The notes under the pieces were generated by a model, which was not told the DNA's origin, made no database searches, and saw only the letters and a list, made by a program, of their open reading frames with translations. Positions 17,625 to 27,091 of a DNA stretch of 64,000 nucleotides are shown here, in pieces (within the stretch, counting starts at the first letter, position 1; each line of letters opens with the position of its first letter). This stretch comes from Ancylobacter dichloromethanicus (GTDB lineage: Bacteria; Pseudomonadota; Alphaproteobacteria; Rhizobiales; Xanthobacteraceae). The stretch spans positions 62,001 through 126,000 of the forward strand of contig NZ_JAHBGC010000064.1 of the NCBI RefSeq assembly GCF_018390645.1, written 5' to 3'. A program made the position numbers and the translations under genes.

Positions 17625-17825
17625 ATGCCCAAGATGAAGACCAAGTCCGGAGCGAAGAAGCGCTTCAAGCTCTCCGGCACCGGCAAGGTGATCATGGCCC
17701 AGGCCAACAAGCGCCACGGCATGATCAAGCGCACCAACAAGCAGATCCGCGACCAGCGCGGTACCACGGTCATGTCCGAGCGTGATGCCGACAACGTTCG
17801 CAAGTTCTTTCTGCCCAACGGCTGA
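17625..17825 (+). CDS. rpmI: 50S ribosomal protein L35
   Basis: A 66-residue, very basic protein with the family start [15 protein letters not shown] and the usual GTGKV..KRHGM core. It is part of the large ribosomal subunit. The start at 17625 is chosen over an ATG or GTG 15 bases upstream because it matches the family N-terminus and has GGAG in front. rplT follows 31 bases later, the conserved pair. Confidence 0.96.
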   Translation: MPKMKTKSGAKKRFKLSGTGKVIMAQANKRHGMIKRTNKQIRDQRGTTVMSERDADNVRKFFLPNG

Positions 17826-17856
17826 CGCCCCCTAGCCAGTACCAGGAGAGATTCCC

Positions 17857-18240
17857 ATGGCACGTGTCAAACGCGGCGTCACTTCGCACGCCAAGCACAA
17901 GAAGGTGCTCAAGGCGGCGAAGGGCTATTTCGGCCGCCGCAAGAACACCATCCGCATCGCCAAGCAGGCCGTCGAGAAGGCGCAGCAATACGCCTATCGC
18001 GACCGTAAGGTGAAGAAGCGCAATTTCCGCGCGCTCTGGATCCAGCGCATCAACGCGGCGACCCGCGAACTCGGCTTCACCTATGGCCGATTTATCGACG
18101 GTCTCGGCAAGGCCGGGATCGAGGTCGACCGCAAGGTGCTCTCGGATATCGCCATCCACGAGCCCGCCGCCTTCGCGGCGCTGGTCGAGCAGGCCAAGGC
18201 GGCGCTGGAGAAGTCCGCGCCGGAAAAGCAGGCCGCCTGA
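17857..18240 (+). CDS. rplT: 50S ribosomal protein L20
   Basis: Essential 23S rRNA-binding assembly protein, 127 residues, somewhat longer than the 118 of E. coli because of an Ala/Glu/Lys tail. It has the typical start [19 protein letters not shown] and the [21 protein letters not shown] core. CAGGAGAG precedes the ATG. It is cotranscribed with rpmI and ends before a hairpin terminator. Confidence 0.97.
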   Translation: MARVKRGVTSHAKHKKVLKAAKGYFGRRKNTIRIAKQAVEKAQQYAYRDRKVKKRNFRALWIQRINAATRELGFTYGRFIDGLGKAGIEVDRKVLSDIAIHEPAAFAALVEQAKAALEKSAPEKQAA

Positions 18241-18271
18241 TCTTCCGGTAATGCCGGGACCGAAGTCTGGG

Positions 18272-18300
18272 AAGCCCCGCGCGCAAGCGTTGGGGCTTTT
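18272..18300 (+). terminator. rho-independent terminator after rplT
   Basis: AAGCCCC (18272-18278) pairs with GGGGCTT (18292-18298) and runs into TTTT. It lies 32 bases after the rplT stop and separates rpmI-rplT from pheST. Confidence 0.65.
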
Positions 18301-18356
18301 CGCGTTGGTGTAGCTCGGCTAAGACACCGCGGGTCAGGTGCTGTCATCCTCTCGCG

Positions 18357-18455
18357 CCGTCATCCTGAGGTGCCCCGCGTGAGCGGGGCCTCGAAGGACG
18401 TCGTCCCAGATGAACATCCTTCGAGGCTCACTGCGTTCGCACCTCAGGATGACGG
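18357..18455. repeat. dispersed palindromic repeat, copy 1
   Basis: Nested inverted repeat: 17-base perfect outer arms (18357-18373 / 18439-18455), 11-base inner arms GCCTCGAAGGA (18388-18398) / TCCTTCGAGGC (18417-18427), and a small GCCCCGC/GCGGGGC hairpin. A second, more diverged copy lies at 40036-40172. This CCGTCATCCTGAGG...CCTCGAAGGA type is widespread between genes in Hyphomicrobiales. It sits in the 290-base gap before pheS. Confidence 0.75.
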
Positions 18456-18530
18456 CAGGCGGGCGGAGGTCATGGCTTCCGTTCCGCCTCTTCCCTTCTA
18501 TTCACACCGCATTGCCGTCGAGGTCGATTC

Positions 18531-19631
18531 ATGTCCGTTGCCGCCCTTCCCGATCTCGATGCGCTGGAGCGCGAGCTGACCGCCGGCATTGCGGGCGCGG
18601 CCGACGAGCCGGCGCTGGAGGCGATCCGCGTCGCCGCGCTGGGCAAGAAGGGCTCGGTCTCCGAACTGCTCAAGAGCCTGGGAGGCATGAGCCCGGAGGA
18701 GCGCAAATCCGCCGGCCCGGCGATCAACGGCCTGCGCGACCGCCTCAACGCGGCGCTCGGCGCCCGCCGCGCCGAACTCAAGGCCGCGGCGCTGGCGAAG
18801 CGACTGGAGACCGAGCGCGTCGATGTCACCCTGCCGGTGCGCGAGACCCCGGCCGAACTGGGGCGCCTGCACCCGATCAGCCAGGTGATTGACGAACTGA
18901 CCGCCATCTTCGCCGATATGGGCTTCGCGGTGGCGGAAGGCCCTGACATCGAGGACGACTTCCACAATTTCACCGCGCTGAACTTCCCCGAGGGGCATCC
19001 GGCGCGCGAGATGCACGACACCTTCTACCTGCCGACGAAAGAGGACGGCTCGCGCCTCGTGCTGCGCACCCACACCTCGCCGGTGCAGGTGCGCACCATG
19101 CTGGCCGGCAAGCCGCCGATCCGGGTCATCTGCCCCGGCCGCACCTATCGCTCGGACAGCGACCAGACCCACACGCCGATGTTCCACCAGGTGGAGGGCC
19201 TCGTCATCGACAAGGGGTCGAATCTCGGCCACCTGAAGTGGATTCTCGAAGAGTTCTGCAAGGCGTTCTTCGAGGTCGACAATGTGAAGATGCGGTTCCG
19301 CCCGTCCTTCTTCCCCTTCACCGAGCCCTCGATGGAAGTCGACATCCAGTGCGACCGGTCGCGCCCGGGCGAGATCCGCTTCGGCGAGGGCTCGGACTGG
19401 CTGGAGATCCTCGGCTGCGGCATGGTGCACCCGAACGTGCTGAGGAATTGCGGGCTGGACCCGGACGAATATCAGGGCTTCGCCTGGGGCATGGGGATCG
19501 ACCGCATCGCCATGCTGAAATACGGCATGCCGGACCTGCGCGCCTTCTTCGAGGCCGATGTGCGCTGGCTGTCCCATTACGGCTTCCGCCCGCTCGACTT
19601 CCCGACGCTGGCGGGCGGGCTGTCGAACTGA
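18531..19631 (+). CDS. pheS: phenylalanyl-tRNA synthetase alpha subunit
   Basis: Catalytic subunit of the alpha2beta2 enzyme that charges tRNA-Phe. An N-terminal coiled coil (about 1-90) contacts tRNA. The class II catalytic core carries motif 2 ([20 protein letters not shown]) and motif 3 ([14 protein letters not shown]). The length of 366 is slightly above the usual 327-350. It is followed 19 bases later by pheT. Confidence 0.97.
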   Translation: MSVAALPDLDALERELTAGIAGAADEPALEAIRVAALGKKGSVSELLKSLGGMSPEERKSAGPAINGLRDRLNAALGARRAELKAAALAKRLETERVDVTLPVRETPAELGRLHPISQVIDELTAIFADMGFAVAEGPDIEDDFHNFTALNFPEGHPAREMHDTFYLPTKEDGSRLVLRTHTSPVQVRTMLAGKPPIRVICPGRTYRSDSDQTHTPMFHQVEGLVIDKGSNLGHLKWILEEFCKAFFEVDNVKMRFRPSFFPFTEPSMEVDIQCDRSRPGEIRFGEGSDWLEILGCGMVHPNVLRNCGLDPDEYQGFAWGMGIDRIAMLKYGMPDLRAFFEADVRWLSHYGFRPLDFPTLAGGLSN

Positions 19632-19650
19632 CGCTGGAGAGGACACGACC

Positions 19651-22071
19651 ATGAAATTCACCCTCTCCTGGCTGCGCGAGCACCTTTCCGGCGACTATGG
19701 GCTCGACGAGGTGACCGGCGCGCTCAACCGCATCGGGCTGGAAGTCGAAGGCGTCGAGGACAAGGCGGCCAAGCTCAAGGGCTTCACCATCGCCTATGTC
19801 GTCTCCGCCGTTCAGCACCCGAACGCCGACAAGCTGCGCGTGTGCATGGTCGACACCGGCGCCGGCGAGCCGGTGCAGGTGGTGTGCGGGGCGCCCAATG
19901 CCCGCACCGGCATGAAGAGCGTGTTCTCCCCGCCCGGCACCTATATTCCCGGCAAGGACATGACGCTCGGAATCGGCACCATTCGCGGCGTCGAGAGCCG
20001 GGGCATGCTGTGCTCGGCCGCCGAGCTTGAGCTTTCCGAGGACCATGACGGCATTCTCGACCTGCCCGAGGACGCGCCGGTCGGGGCCACCTATGTCGAC
20101 TGGATCGGCCTCGACGACCCGGTGATCGAGATCGCGGTGACGCCGAACCGCGCCGACGCGCTCGGCGTGCACGGCATCGCCCGCGACCTCGCCGCCGCCG
20201 GCCTCGGCACGCTGGTGGAGGACGAGATCGCGCCGGTGGCGGGCATGTTCCCCTGCCCGGTCGCCGTCACCATCGCCGACGAGGCGCCCTGCCCCGCCTT
20301 CGCGCTGCGGCTGGTGCGCGGGGTGACGAACGGCCCCTCGCCGGACTGGCTGCAGGCCAAGCTGCGCGCCATCGGCCTGCGCCCCATCAACGCGCTGGTC
20401 GACGTCACCAACCTCCTGACCTTCGACCAGAACCGCCCGCTGCACGTGTTCGACGCCGCCAAGGTGCGCGGCGACCTCGTAGTGCGCCGCGCGCGGGAGG
20501 GCGAGAGCCTGTTGGCGCTCGACGGCAAGACCTATGCGCTTGACGCCGGCATGTGCGTCATCGCCGACGACAGGGGCGTCGAATCGCTCGCCGGGGTGAT
20601 GGGCGGCGAGGAATCGGGCTGCGACGAGGCAACGACCGACGTGCTGGTCGAATCCGCGCTGTGGGAGCCGATCAACATCGCCCAGACCGGCCGCAAGCTG
20701 GGACTGAATTCCGACGCCCGCTTCCGCTTCGAGCGCGGTATCGACCCCGCCTTCACCCTGCCGGGGCTGGAACTGGCAACGAAGCTCATTCTCGACCTGT
20801 GCGGCGGCGAACCCTCCGAAGTGGTGCTGGCGGGGACGATCCCCGACACCACGCGGGCGATCGACTTCCCGCTCGCGCTCACCGAGAAGCTGACCGGGCT
20901 GGTGGCGGACGAGGCCGAGCAGGTGGCGATCCTGTGCCGGCTCGGCTTCGCCGTGGAAGGCGCCGCCGGCACCGTCGCCGTGACACCGCCGAGCTGGCGC
21001 GGCGACATCGAGGGCAAGGCCGACCTGGTGGAAGAGGTGATCCGCATCGCCGGCCTCGACCGCGTGCCCTCGCTGCCCTTCCCGCGCGACGAGACCGCCC
21101 GCAAGCCGGTGCTGACCACGCTGCAGCTGCGCACCCGCAAGGCCAAGCGGGCGCTCGCCGCGCGCGGGCTGGTGGAGGCCGTCACCTGGTCCTTCGTGCC
21201 GAAGGCGCAGGCGGAACTGTTCGGCGGCGGCCAGAACGAACTGGCGCTCGCCAACCCGATCGCCGCCGACCTCTCCGACATGCGCCCCAGCCTGCTGCCG
21301 GGCCTCATCCGCGCCGCGCAGGCCAATGCGGATCGCGGGCTTGGCGATGTCGCGCTGTTCGAGGTCGGGCAGGTATTCAGGGGCGACCGGCCGCAGGACC
21401 AGTTCATCGCCGCCACCGGGCTGCGCCGCGCTACGGCCAAGCCGGCGGGCGCCGGGCGGCACTGGTCCGGCAAGTCGGGCGCGGTGGATGCGTTCGACGC
21501 CAAGGCGGACGCGCTGGCGCTGCTCGCCGCCTGCGGCGCGCCGGTGGCGAACCTGCAGATTTCGACCGACGCCCCGGGCTGGTTCCATCCCGGCCGCTCC
21601 GGCACCTTCCGCCTCGGCCCCAATGTGATCGGCCATTTCGGCGAGTTGCACCCTTCCGTGCTGGAGGCGCTCGATTGCGATGGGGCGCTGGTCGGCTTCG
21701 AGCTGCTGCTCGACCGCATCCCCGCGCCCAAGGCCAAGCCGACGCGGGTCAAGCCGCTGCTGGAGCTTGCCGCCTTCCAGCCGGTGGAGCGCGACTTCGC
21801 CTTCGTGGTGGCGCGCGGCGTCGCCGCCGGCGACATGGTGAAGGCGGCGGCCGGCGTCGACCGCAAGCTGATCACCGCGGTGAACGTGTTCGACCTCTAT
21901 GAGGGCGAGAACCTGAAGGCACCGGGGATCGACGCCGAGGCGAAATCGGTGGCGCTCTCGGTCACGCTGCAGCCGCGCGAGAAGACGCTGACCGATGCCG
22001 AGATCGAGGCGGTGGCTTCGAAGATCGTCGCCGAAGTGACGAAGAAGACCGGCGCCACGCTGCGCGGCTGA
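19651..22071 (+). CDS. pheT: phenylalanyl-tRNA synthetase beta subunit
   Basis: Large subunit of PheRS, 806 residues. The N-terminal region includes the EMAP-like tRNA-binding domain (about 39-150), then the B3/B4 editing domain that removes mischarged Tyr, the B5 domain (around 400-480), a class II-like core, and a C-terminal ferredoxin-fold anticodon-binding domain (about 710-806, [16 protein letters not shown]). The start at 19651 ([12 protein letters not shown]) is the family start. The opposite strand is open for over 900 codons here, but that is a composition effect. Confidence 0.97.
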   Translation: MKFTLSWLREHLSGDYGLDEVTGALNRIGLEVEGVEDKAAKLKGFTIAYVVSAVQHPNADKLRVCMVDTGAGEPVQVVCGAPNARTGMKSVFSPPGTYIPGKDMTLGIGTIRGVESRGMLCSAAELELSEDHDGILDLPEDAPVGATYVDWIGLDDPVIEIAVTPNRADALGVHGIARDLAAAGLGTLVEDEIAPVAGMFPCPVAVTIADEAPCPAFALRLVRGVTNGPSPDWLQAKLRAIGLRPINALVDVTNLLTFDQNRPLHVFDAAKVRGDLVVRRAREGESLLALDGKTYALDAGMCVIADDRGVESLAGVMGGEESGCDEATTDVLVESALWEPINIAQTGRKLGLNSDARFRFERGIDPAFTLPGLELATKLILDLCGGEPSEVVLAGTIPDTTRAIDFPLALTEKLTGLVADEAEQVAILCRLGFAVEGAAGTVAVTPPSWRGDIEGKADLVEEVIRIAGLDRVPSLPFPRDETARKPVLTTLQLRTRKAKRALAARGLVEAVTWSFVPKAQAELFGGGQNELALANPIAADLSDMRPSLLPGLIRAAQANADRGLGDVALFEVGQVFRGDRPQDQFIAATGLRRATAKPAGAGRHWSGKSGAVDAFDAKADALALLAACGAPVANLQISTDAPGWFHPGRSGTFRLGPNVIGHFGELHPSVLEALDCDGALVGFELLLDRIPAPKAKPTRVKPLLELAAFQPVERDFAFVVARGVAAGDMVKAAAGVDRKLITAVNVFDLYEGENLKAPGIDAEAKSVALSVTLQPREKTLTDAEIEAVASKIVAEVTKKTGATLRG

Positions 22072-22078
22072 GGCTGGC

Positions 22079-22137
22079 GGGATGACCGTCATCCCGGCAT
22101 GACCTTCGTCCCGGACGGCCGGACGGCCGATCCGGGA
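22079..22137. repeat. paired GC-rich palindromes after pheT
   Basis: GGGATGAC c GTCATCCC (22079-22095), followed by TCCCGGA (22109-22115) / TCCGGGA (22131-22137). It lies between the convergent pheT and the amine oxidase gene. The composition matches the intergenic repeat family also seen at 31330-31411 and 44733-44849. Confidence 0.55.
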
Positions 22138-22200
22138 TCGTGACATCCGGCAGCGATACCGGCTCTCCGGTCGCGCCGGCGGACGGAGAGCCGGGGCGCC

Positions 22201-23583
22201 TCAGGCCGGCCCGTCGCCGAACAGGCGCAACGCGCGGGTGGCGGCGGCCTCGCCGGAGGCCCAGGCGCCGCCCAGCGTGCCCCAGCCGCTGGCCGGCACA
22301 TAATCGCCGGCGAGGAAGATCCGGTTCTGCACCGTGTCGGCGAAGATGCGGCGCTGCGCGCCCTGGCCCGGCAGGGCGGCACTGAGCGCGCCACGGATGA
22401 GCGGGTCCTGGCCCCAGCGCGAGCACGCGACCTCGCCAATAGCGCCCTCCCTGCCGGGAAAGGTCGCCCGCAGCCAGTCACGGGCGAGGGCGAGCGCGGC
22501 CGGCTCGCCTTTTTCGGCAATGGTGCGGGCGGGGGCGTCGCCGAAGGTGAGCATGTGCAGGTCGCTGCCACCGATGCGGCCGCGCAGCAGGGCCGGCGGC
22601 GCGGTGCCGGCCCGCGCCAGCACCGCCTCGTTCGGCTCCAGCGCCAGCGGATTTCCCGGCAGCAGGAACGCCACCTGCTCCAGCGCGCCGGCGGGCACCG
22701 CCCGCAGCGCGGCGACGAGGCGCGGCGGCAGCCCCGGGTTGAAGCGGATCGCCCCGGCTGCCAGCACCGGCGCGGGCACCGCGAGCACGATGGCGCGGGC
22801 GCGGATCGGCGCCCGCTGGCCGCGCACGGCGACGGCATGGAAGCGCCCGCCATGGGTGATCAGCGTGACCGGCGCCTGCTTCTGCACGTTCAGCCAGGCG
22901 CCAAGGCCCTCCATCAGCGTGCCGATGCCGGAAGGGCTGGTGGTGTCGTCCGGCGGGGCGTCGCGGCGCGAGAGGTCGAGCGACGACAGGGTGGCGAGCG
23001 CGCGCCCGCAGCTCAGCGGGCCCAGGAACTGCGCCACCGTGGCGGCCCAGGGCGCGGTCAGGCGCGAAGTGGCGGGGTCGGGCACGGCCGCCTGCAGCGC
23101 CAGCGTCGCCGCCACGTCCTTGCCGCTGTCGGCCATGGCCCGCAGGTCCCGCCGCGCGGTGCCGAGGGCGAGGGTGAAGGCGTCATAGGCGCTCTCACGC
23201 ACCTCATGTCCGTCGGCGAACAGGCGCCGGCCGGAGGGCAGGGAAATGAGGCTCTGGCCCGCCGCCTGCGCGCTCGCGGCCAGCGTGCCCTCGCTACGGG
23301 CGAAGCCGCCCGCGCCGAGATCGACCCGGACGCCGAAGACGGTGTCGGTGCGCGCCCGGCCGCCCAGCTTCTCGCTCGCCTCGAGCAGCACATAGCTGCG
23401 CTTGGCGTCCGCAATCCGTCGCGCCGCCGCGATGCCGGCCGCCCCGCCGCCGATGATGACGACATCGACATTGGTCACGCCGCCGCCCGACTGGGCGAGA
23501 GCGGGGGCCGGCAGCAGCGCGGCGGAGGCGGCGGCGAGGAAATGACGGCGGTTCAGCGTGCCGGGAGGGCGCGTTCGGGTCAT
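22201..23583 (-). CDS. Tat-exported FAD-dependent amine oxidase family protein
   Basis: Flavoprotein of the monoamine oxidase/phytoene desaturase superfamily, 460 residues. The N-terminus is a twin-arginine signal (NRRHFLAAASAALLPAPALA), so the folded flavoprotein is probably exported to the periplasm. The FAD dinucleotide motif VVIIGGGAAGIAAARRI is followed by LLEASEKLGGRARTD. The C-terminal FAD block reads NRIFLAGDYVPASGWGTLGGAWASG. The physiological substrate (an amine, amino acid or other) cannot be assigned. It is a single gene, with divergent neighbours on its 5' side. Confidence 0.85.
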   Translation of the reverse strand: MTRTRPPGTLNRRHFLAAASAALLPAPALAQSGGGVTNVDVVIIGGGAAGIAAARRIADAKRSYVLLEASEKLGGRARTDTVFGVRVDLGAGGFARSEGTLAASAQAAGQSLISLPSGRRLFADGHEVRESAYDAFTLALGTARRDLRAMADSGKDVAATLALQAAVPDPATSRLTAPWAATVAQFLGPLSCGRALATLSSLDLSRRDAPPDDTTSPSGIGTLMEGLGAWLNVQKQAPVTLITHGGRFHAVAVRGQRAPIRARAIVLAVPAPVLAAGAIRFNPGLPPRLVAALRAVPAGALEQVAFLLPGNPLALEPNEAVLARAGTAPPALLRGRIGGSDLHMLTFGDAPARTIAEKGEPAALALARDWLRATFPGREGAIGEVACSRWGQDPLIRGALSAALPGQGAQRRIFADTVQNRIFLAGDYVPASGWGTLGGAWASGEAAATRALRLFGDGPA

Positions 23584-23947
23584 GCGGCGAGCACTCGATC
23601 GATGATGCGCGCTACGCTAGCATGCCCGGCCGGCGTGGCGAAGGCGCGGCCGACCCGCGAACGGCGCAGGCGGGCGGGAAACGGGGATGCCGGCTAAGCG
23701 CTTGTGCCGAATCATGTTTTGTTCACAGGAGAACGAATCGGGACTCGGTTCCCGATTCGAAAAAGCAAGCCCGGAGCGCCACCAAGCGATTGCTGCCGGG
23801 CGCCGCGCCGACCTTCCGCCTCGCGCCGGCTGCGCCTTGAGAGCGGCGGTGCGGCGCCTTACCTAGGGGTCCGACCGCGACATACGGATGCCTGATGTCG
23901 CGGCCCGGCCGGCCCACCAACGGGGCGGCCGCACAAGAGGAACACCG
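23584..23947. other. 364-base gap with a GANTC-rich palindrome
   Basis: Region between the divergent amine oxidase gene and the EI24/CysZ-like gene. It holds an inverted repeat with 10-base arms CGAATCGGGA (23734-23743) / TCCCGATTCG (23750-23759) and four GANTC sites within 50 bases (23709-23713, 23735-23739, 23742-23746, 23754-23758). No gene is evident in the remainder. The promoters for both flanking genes should lie here. Confidence 0.5.
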
Positions 23948-24610
23948 ATGCTGCGGGACGCGCTCACGGCCTTTGCCCAGACCTTTTCGCCGGAATATCG
24001 CCGGGTGCTGCTGCGCTCGGTCGGCCTCGCCATCGGCCTGCTGATCGCGCTCGGGGTCGGCGCGCATTACGCGCTGACCTATTTCGTGACGCTCGATTTG
24101 CGCTGGGCGCAGATCACCGTCGACATCCTCGCCGCCTTCGGCATCTTCATCGGCGCCATCTTCCTGGTACCGCCGGTGACCTCGCTGATCGCCGGCCTGT
24201 TCCTCGACGATGTCGCCGCGCAGGTGGAGCGCACCGACTTTCCCGAAGAGCGCGAGGGGCAGGCGCTGCCGATCGGCCGCTCGCTGGTGCTGACGCTCAA
24301 ATTCTTCGGCGTGATGCTGGCGGTGAACCTGGTGGCGCTGCTGCTGTTGCTGGTGCCGGGGGTGAACCTCGTCGTGTTCTACGTCGCCAATGGCTACCTG
24401 CTCGGGCGGGAATATTTCCAGCTCGCGGCGATGCGCTACCGCAGCGAGGACGAGGTGGCGCTGCTGCGCCGGCATCATGGCATCGCCATCTTTCTCGCCG
24501 GGCTGGTCATCGCCGCCGTGGTGTCGGTGCCGATCCTCAACCTCGTCACCCCGGTGTTCGCCACCATCTTCATGGTGCGGCTGCACAAGCGGCTGTCGCG
24601 GGCGGGGTGA
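23948..24610 (+). CDS. EI24/CysZ-family membrane protein
   Basis: Integral membrane protein of 220 residues with about four to five hydrophobic segments (about 27-47, 63-90, 125-150, 180-205). It reads like the EI24 domain family, which includes the sulfate permease CysZ (GYLLGREYFQLAAMRYRSEDEV, PILNLVTPVFATIFMVRLH). In CysZ the family takes up sulfate for cysteine synthesis. No cys genes are nearby, so the substrate is open. The start at 23948 is the first ATG with family similarity. It converges with nth, 3 bases apart. Confidence 0.8.
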   Translation: MLRDALTAFAQTFSPEYRRVLLRSVGLAIGLLIALGVGAHYALTYFVTLDLRWAQITVDILAAFGIFIGAIFLVPPVTSLIAGLFLDDVAAQVERTDFPEEREGQALPIGRSLVLTLKFFGVMLAVNLVALLLLLVPGVNLVVFYVANGYLLGREYFQLAAMRYRSEDEVALLRRHHGIAIFLAGLVIAAVVSVPILNLVTPVFATIFMVRLHKRLSRAG

Positions 24611-24613
24611 GGG

Positions 24614-25492
24614 TCAGCCCGGGGTCTTCTCCGGCCAGCGGCATAGATCGGCGATCAGGCAGCGGGGGCAGTCGGGCTTCAGCGCCTTGCAGACATAGCG
24701 CCCGTGCAGGATCAGCCAGTGATGGGCATGCAGCTTGAAGCGGTCGGGAATGGTGCGCTCCAGCCCCAGCTCGACCTCCAGCGGGGTCTTGCCGGGGGCG
24801 AGGCCGGTGCGGTTGGCGACGCGGAACAGATGGGTGTCGACGGCGATGGTCGGCAACCCGAAGGCGATGTTGAGCACCACATTTGCGGTCTTGCGGCCGA
24901 CGCCGGGCAGCGTCTCCAGCGCCGCACGGTCGGGTGGCACCTGCCCGCCATGCTCGGCGATGAGGCGGCGGGAGAGTTCCACCACGTTCCTCGCCTTGCC
25001 GCGATAAAGGCCCAGCGTGCGGATGTGCTGCGCCACGCCGTCCTCGCCCAGCGCCACCATCGCCTGCGGCGTCGGCGCGGCCTTGAACAGCCCGCGCGTC
25101 GCCTTGTTGACGCCGACATCGGTCGCCTGCGCGGAGAGCACCACGGCGACCAGCAGGGTGAACGGGTCGTGATACTCCAGCTCGCCTTGCGGGTGCGGGT
25201 CGGCCGCTTCGAAACGGGCGAAGGCGGTCTCGACCTCGCCTTCCGTCCAAGGGCGAAACGCGCCGCCGAGGGCGGCGGCGGCGGCATTGGCCACCGCGCG
25301 CCGACGGGCGGGGCGGGCGGCGGCCTGTTCTTCCAGCGCCGCCAGCGCGGAGCCGGCGGCTTTGACCTTGGACGCCTTTCCCGCGCCCTCGGCGCGATTC
25401 ACGGCCGCGGCAACGGGCTGGCCGGGCCCGGCCGCCGGCCGCTTTCGCGGGCGCGCCGGACGGCGCACCGAATCCCTGTCCTCATCCGTCAT
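24614..25492 (-). CDS. nth: endonuclease III (DNA glycosylase/AP lyase)
   Basis: Base-excision repair enzyme that removes oxidised pyrimidines. The helix-hairpin-helix LPGVGRKTANVVLN carries the catalytic Lys, and the catalytic Asp is in VDTHLFRVANRTGL. The 4Fe-4S ligands fit C-x6-C-x2-C-x5-C (CKALKPDCPRCLIADLC). At 292 residues it is about 80 longer than E. coli Nth because of a basic, Ala-rich N-terminal extension (about 1-75), common in this order. The start at 25492 is chosen because it avoids overlap with the divergent DUF2244 gene. Confidence 0.95.
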   Translation of the reverse strand: MTDEDRDSVRRPARPRKRPAAGPGQPVAAAVNRAEGAGKASKVKAAGSALAALEEQAAARPARRRAVANAAAAALGGAFRPWTEGEVETAFARFEAADPHPQGELEYHDPFTLLVAVVLSAQATDVGVNKATRGLFKAAPTPQAMVALGEDGVAQHIRTLGLYRGKARNVVELSRRLIAEHGGQVPPDRAALETLPGVGRKTANVVLNIAFGLPTIAVDTHLFRVANRTGLAPGKTPLEVELGLERTIPDRFKLHAHHWLILHGRYVCKALKPDCPRCLIADLCRWPEKTPG

Positions 25493-25514
25493 TTTCGACC
25501 TATAATGTGAGCCC

Positions 25515-26045
25515 ATGAGCGCTGCCAATACCGCCCCTTTGACTGATGGCGCCGGCCATGACGAGCCGGAGCTGTTTTCGGTGCGCTACCGGCCGCACCG
25601 CTCGCTCGACCAGCGCGGCTTCATGGTGGTGATGTTCATCGTCGCCGGCATCAGCTTCATCTGCGGGCTCGCCTTCCTGATGATGGGGGCGTGGCCGGTG
25701 TTCGGGCTGTTCGGGCTCGACGTCCTCGCCATCTGGTGGGCCTTCCGGCTCAATTTCCGCGCCGCCCGCGCCTGCGAGGAAATCACCGTGACGCCGAGCG
25801 TGATCCGGTTGCGCCATGTCGCGGCGGACGGGTCGGAATATCGCGAGGAACTGAATCCGCTCTGGACCCGCCTCACCCATGAGCGGATCGAGGATTACGG
25901 CCTGCAGCGTCTGGCGCTGGAGGCGCGCGGGCGCCCCTATGTGATCGGCAGTTTCCTGCACACGGCGCAGCGCGAGGAACTGGCGGAAAGCCTCGCGCGC
26001 GCGCTCGCCGAGGCCAAGCGCGGCGTGGCGCGCTCGGCGGTCTGA
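25515..26045 (+). CDS. DUF2244 membrane protein
   Basis: Protein of 176 residues with two adjacent membrane segments at about 38-80 (FMVVMFIVAGISFICGLAFL, then WPVFGLFGLDVLAIWWAF). A soluble C-terminal domain follows with conserved YREELNPLWTRL and RGRPYVIGSFL blocks. It fits the DUF2244 family of uncharacterised alphaproteobacterial membrane proteins. It is divergent from nth with 22 bases between starts, so the two promoters must overlap the genes. No function is established. Confidence 0.85.
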   Translation: MSAANTAPLTDGAGHDEPELFSVRYRPHRSLDQRGFMVVMFIVAGISFICGLAFLMMGAWPVFGLFGLDVLAIWWAFRLNFRAARACEEITVTPSVIRLRHVAADGSEYREELNPLWTRLTHERIEDYGLQRLALEARGRPYVIGSFLHTAQREELAESLARALAEAKRGVARSAV

Positions 26046-26111
26046 AGGCGCGTGTCGAAATCGGGTGGCCCGGTGTTGCGGGCCGTGGTCGGATGGAACC
26101 AGCGGGAGGAG

Positions 26112-27011
26112 ATGCCCGTGCTTGCGCCCAATCTCGATGCCGCCCATCCGTTGGAAATCGCCGCCGCCGATTACGAGATCGTGCGCCGCGCCGTCGAATA
26201 TGTGAATCTGCGCTTCCGCGACCAGCCGGAAGTGGAAGAGATCGCCCGCGCCTCCGGGGTGCATCCCCGGGCGCTGACCGACCTGTTCCGCCGCTGGTGC
26301 GGGCTGACGCCGAAAGACTTCCTGCAGGCAGTGACGATCGACGCCGCCCGCCGCGTGCTGTCGGAATCCGACAATGTGCTGGACGCCGCCTATGAGCTGG
26401 GCCTTTCCGGGCCGGGGCGGCTGCACGATCTGTTCGTGGTGCATGAATCGATGTCGCCCGGCGAGTGGAAGACCGGCGGCGCCGGCCTGGTGGTGCGCTA
26501 CGGCTTCCACGCCTCGCAATTCGGCAGCGCGCTCGCCATGGTCACGCCGCGCGGCCTGTGCGGCCTCGCCTTCGCCGATGAGGGCGAGGAGGACAAGGCG
26601 CTGGCCGACATGCGCCGGCGCTGGCCGAACGCGCTCTATATCGAGGACCCGGTGGCCACCGCCCCCTATGCCGCGCGCATCTTCGACCAGCAGACATGGC
26701 ATCCCGAGGACCCGCTGCGCATCGTCTTCATCGGCACCGATTTCGAGGTGCAGGTGTGGGAGACGCTGATGCGCATCCCGCTCGGCAAGGCCACCACCTA
26801 TTCCAGCATCGCCCAGCGCGTCGAGCGCCCCAGGGCGGCGCGCGCCATCGGCGCGGCGGTGGGCAAGAACCCGATGTCCTTCGTCGTGCCCTGCCACCGC
26901 GTGCTCGGCAAGAATGGCGATCTCACCGGCTATCACTGGGGCCTCACGCGCAAGCGCGCCATCCTCGGCTGGGAAGCGGGGCAGCTCTGCAAGGAATGGG
27001 GCGGCGCCTGA
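26112..27011 (+). CDS. Ada-like AraC/methylated-DNA cysteine methyltransferase
   Basis: Two-domain protein of about 300 residues. An AraC-type helix-turn-helix lies at about 15-105 (VEEIARASGVHPRALTDLFRR). The methyltransferase half ends in the active-site block SFVVPCHRVLGKNGDLTGYHWG, where Cys accepts the alkyl group. The N-terminal four-Cys zinc domain of E. coli Ada, which senses methylphosphotriesters, is absent. It should repair O6-methylguanine and may regulate genes. The start is uncertain: ATG 26112 directly follows GGGAGGAG, GTG 26118 has better spacing, and a GTG at 26052 is also in frame. Confidence 0.88.
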   Translation: MPVLAPNLDAAHPLEIAAADYEIVRRAVEYVNLRFRDQPEVEEIARASGVHPRALTDLFRRWCGLTPKDFLQAVTIDAARRVLSESDNVLDAAYELGLSGPGRLHDLFVVHESMSPGEWKTGGAGLVVRYGFHASQFGSALAMVTPRGLCGLAFADEGEEDKALADMRRRWPNALYIEDPVATAPYAARIFDQQTWHPEDPLRIVFIGTDFEVQVWETLMRIPLGKATTYSSIAQRVERPRAARAIGAAVGKNPMSFVVPCHRVLGKNGDLTGYHWGLTRKRAILGWEAGQLCKEWGGA

Positions 27012-27033
27012 GCGCGCCGGCCGCGCTGGAGCA

Positions 27034-27067
27034 TTCACCGCGAAAGTTGACTGGCTTTCGCGGTGAA
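27034..27067. terminator. inverted repeat after the Ada-like gene
   Basis: Thirteen-base perfect arms (27034-27046 / 27055-27067) around TTGACTGG. On the minus strand the hairpin is preceded by a T run; on the plus strand A residues follow, so it is not a canonical plus-strand terminator. It lies between convergent genes. The CACCGCGAAAG...CTTTCGCGGTG core resembles a repeat I associate with Hyphomicrobiales intergenic regions. Confidence 0.55.
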
Positions 27068-27091
27068 AAAATACCCCGATTTATTGATCAC

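Noticed and set aside
18303-18335. A tRNA-like stretch (GGTGTAGCTCGGCTAAGACACC) after rplT
   Set aside because: It resembles only a D arm. No acceptor stem, anticodon arm or T arm can be built around it.
19318-22146. A 942-codon open frame antisense to pheS-pheT
   Set aside because: The sense strand encodes a full-length, motif-complete PheT. The antisense product is His/Arg/Gly-rich with no family resemblance, the usual shadow of GC-rich codon bias.
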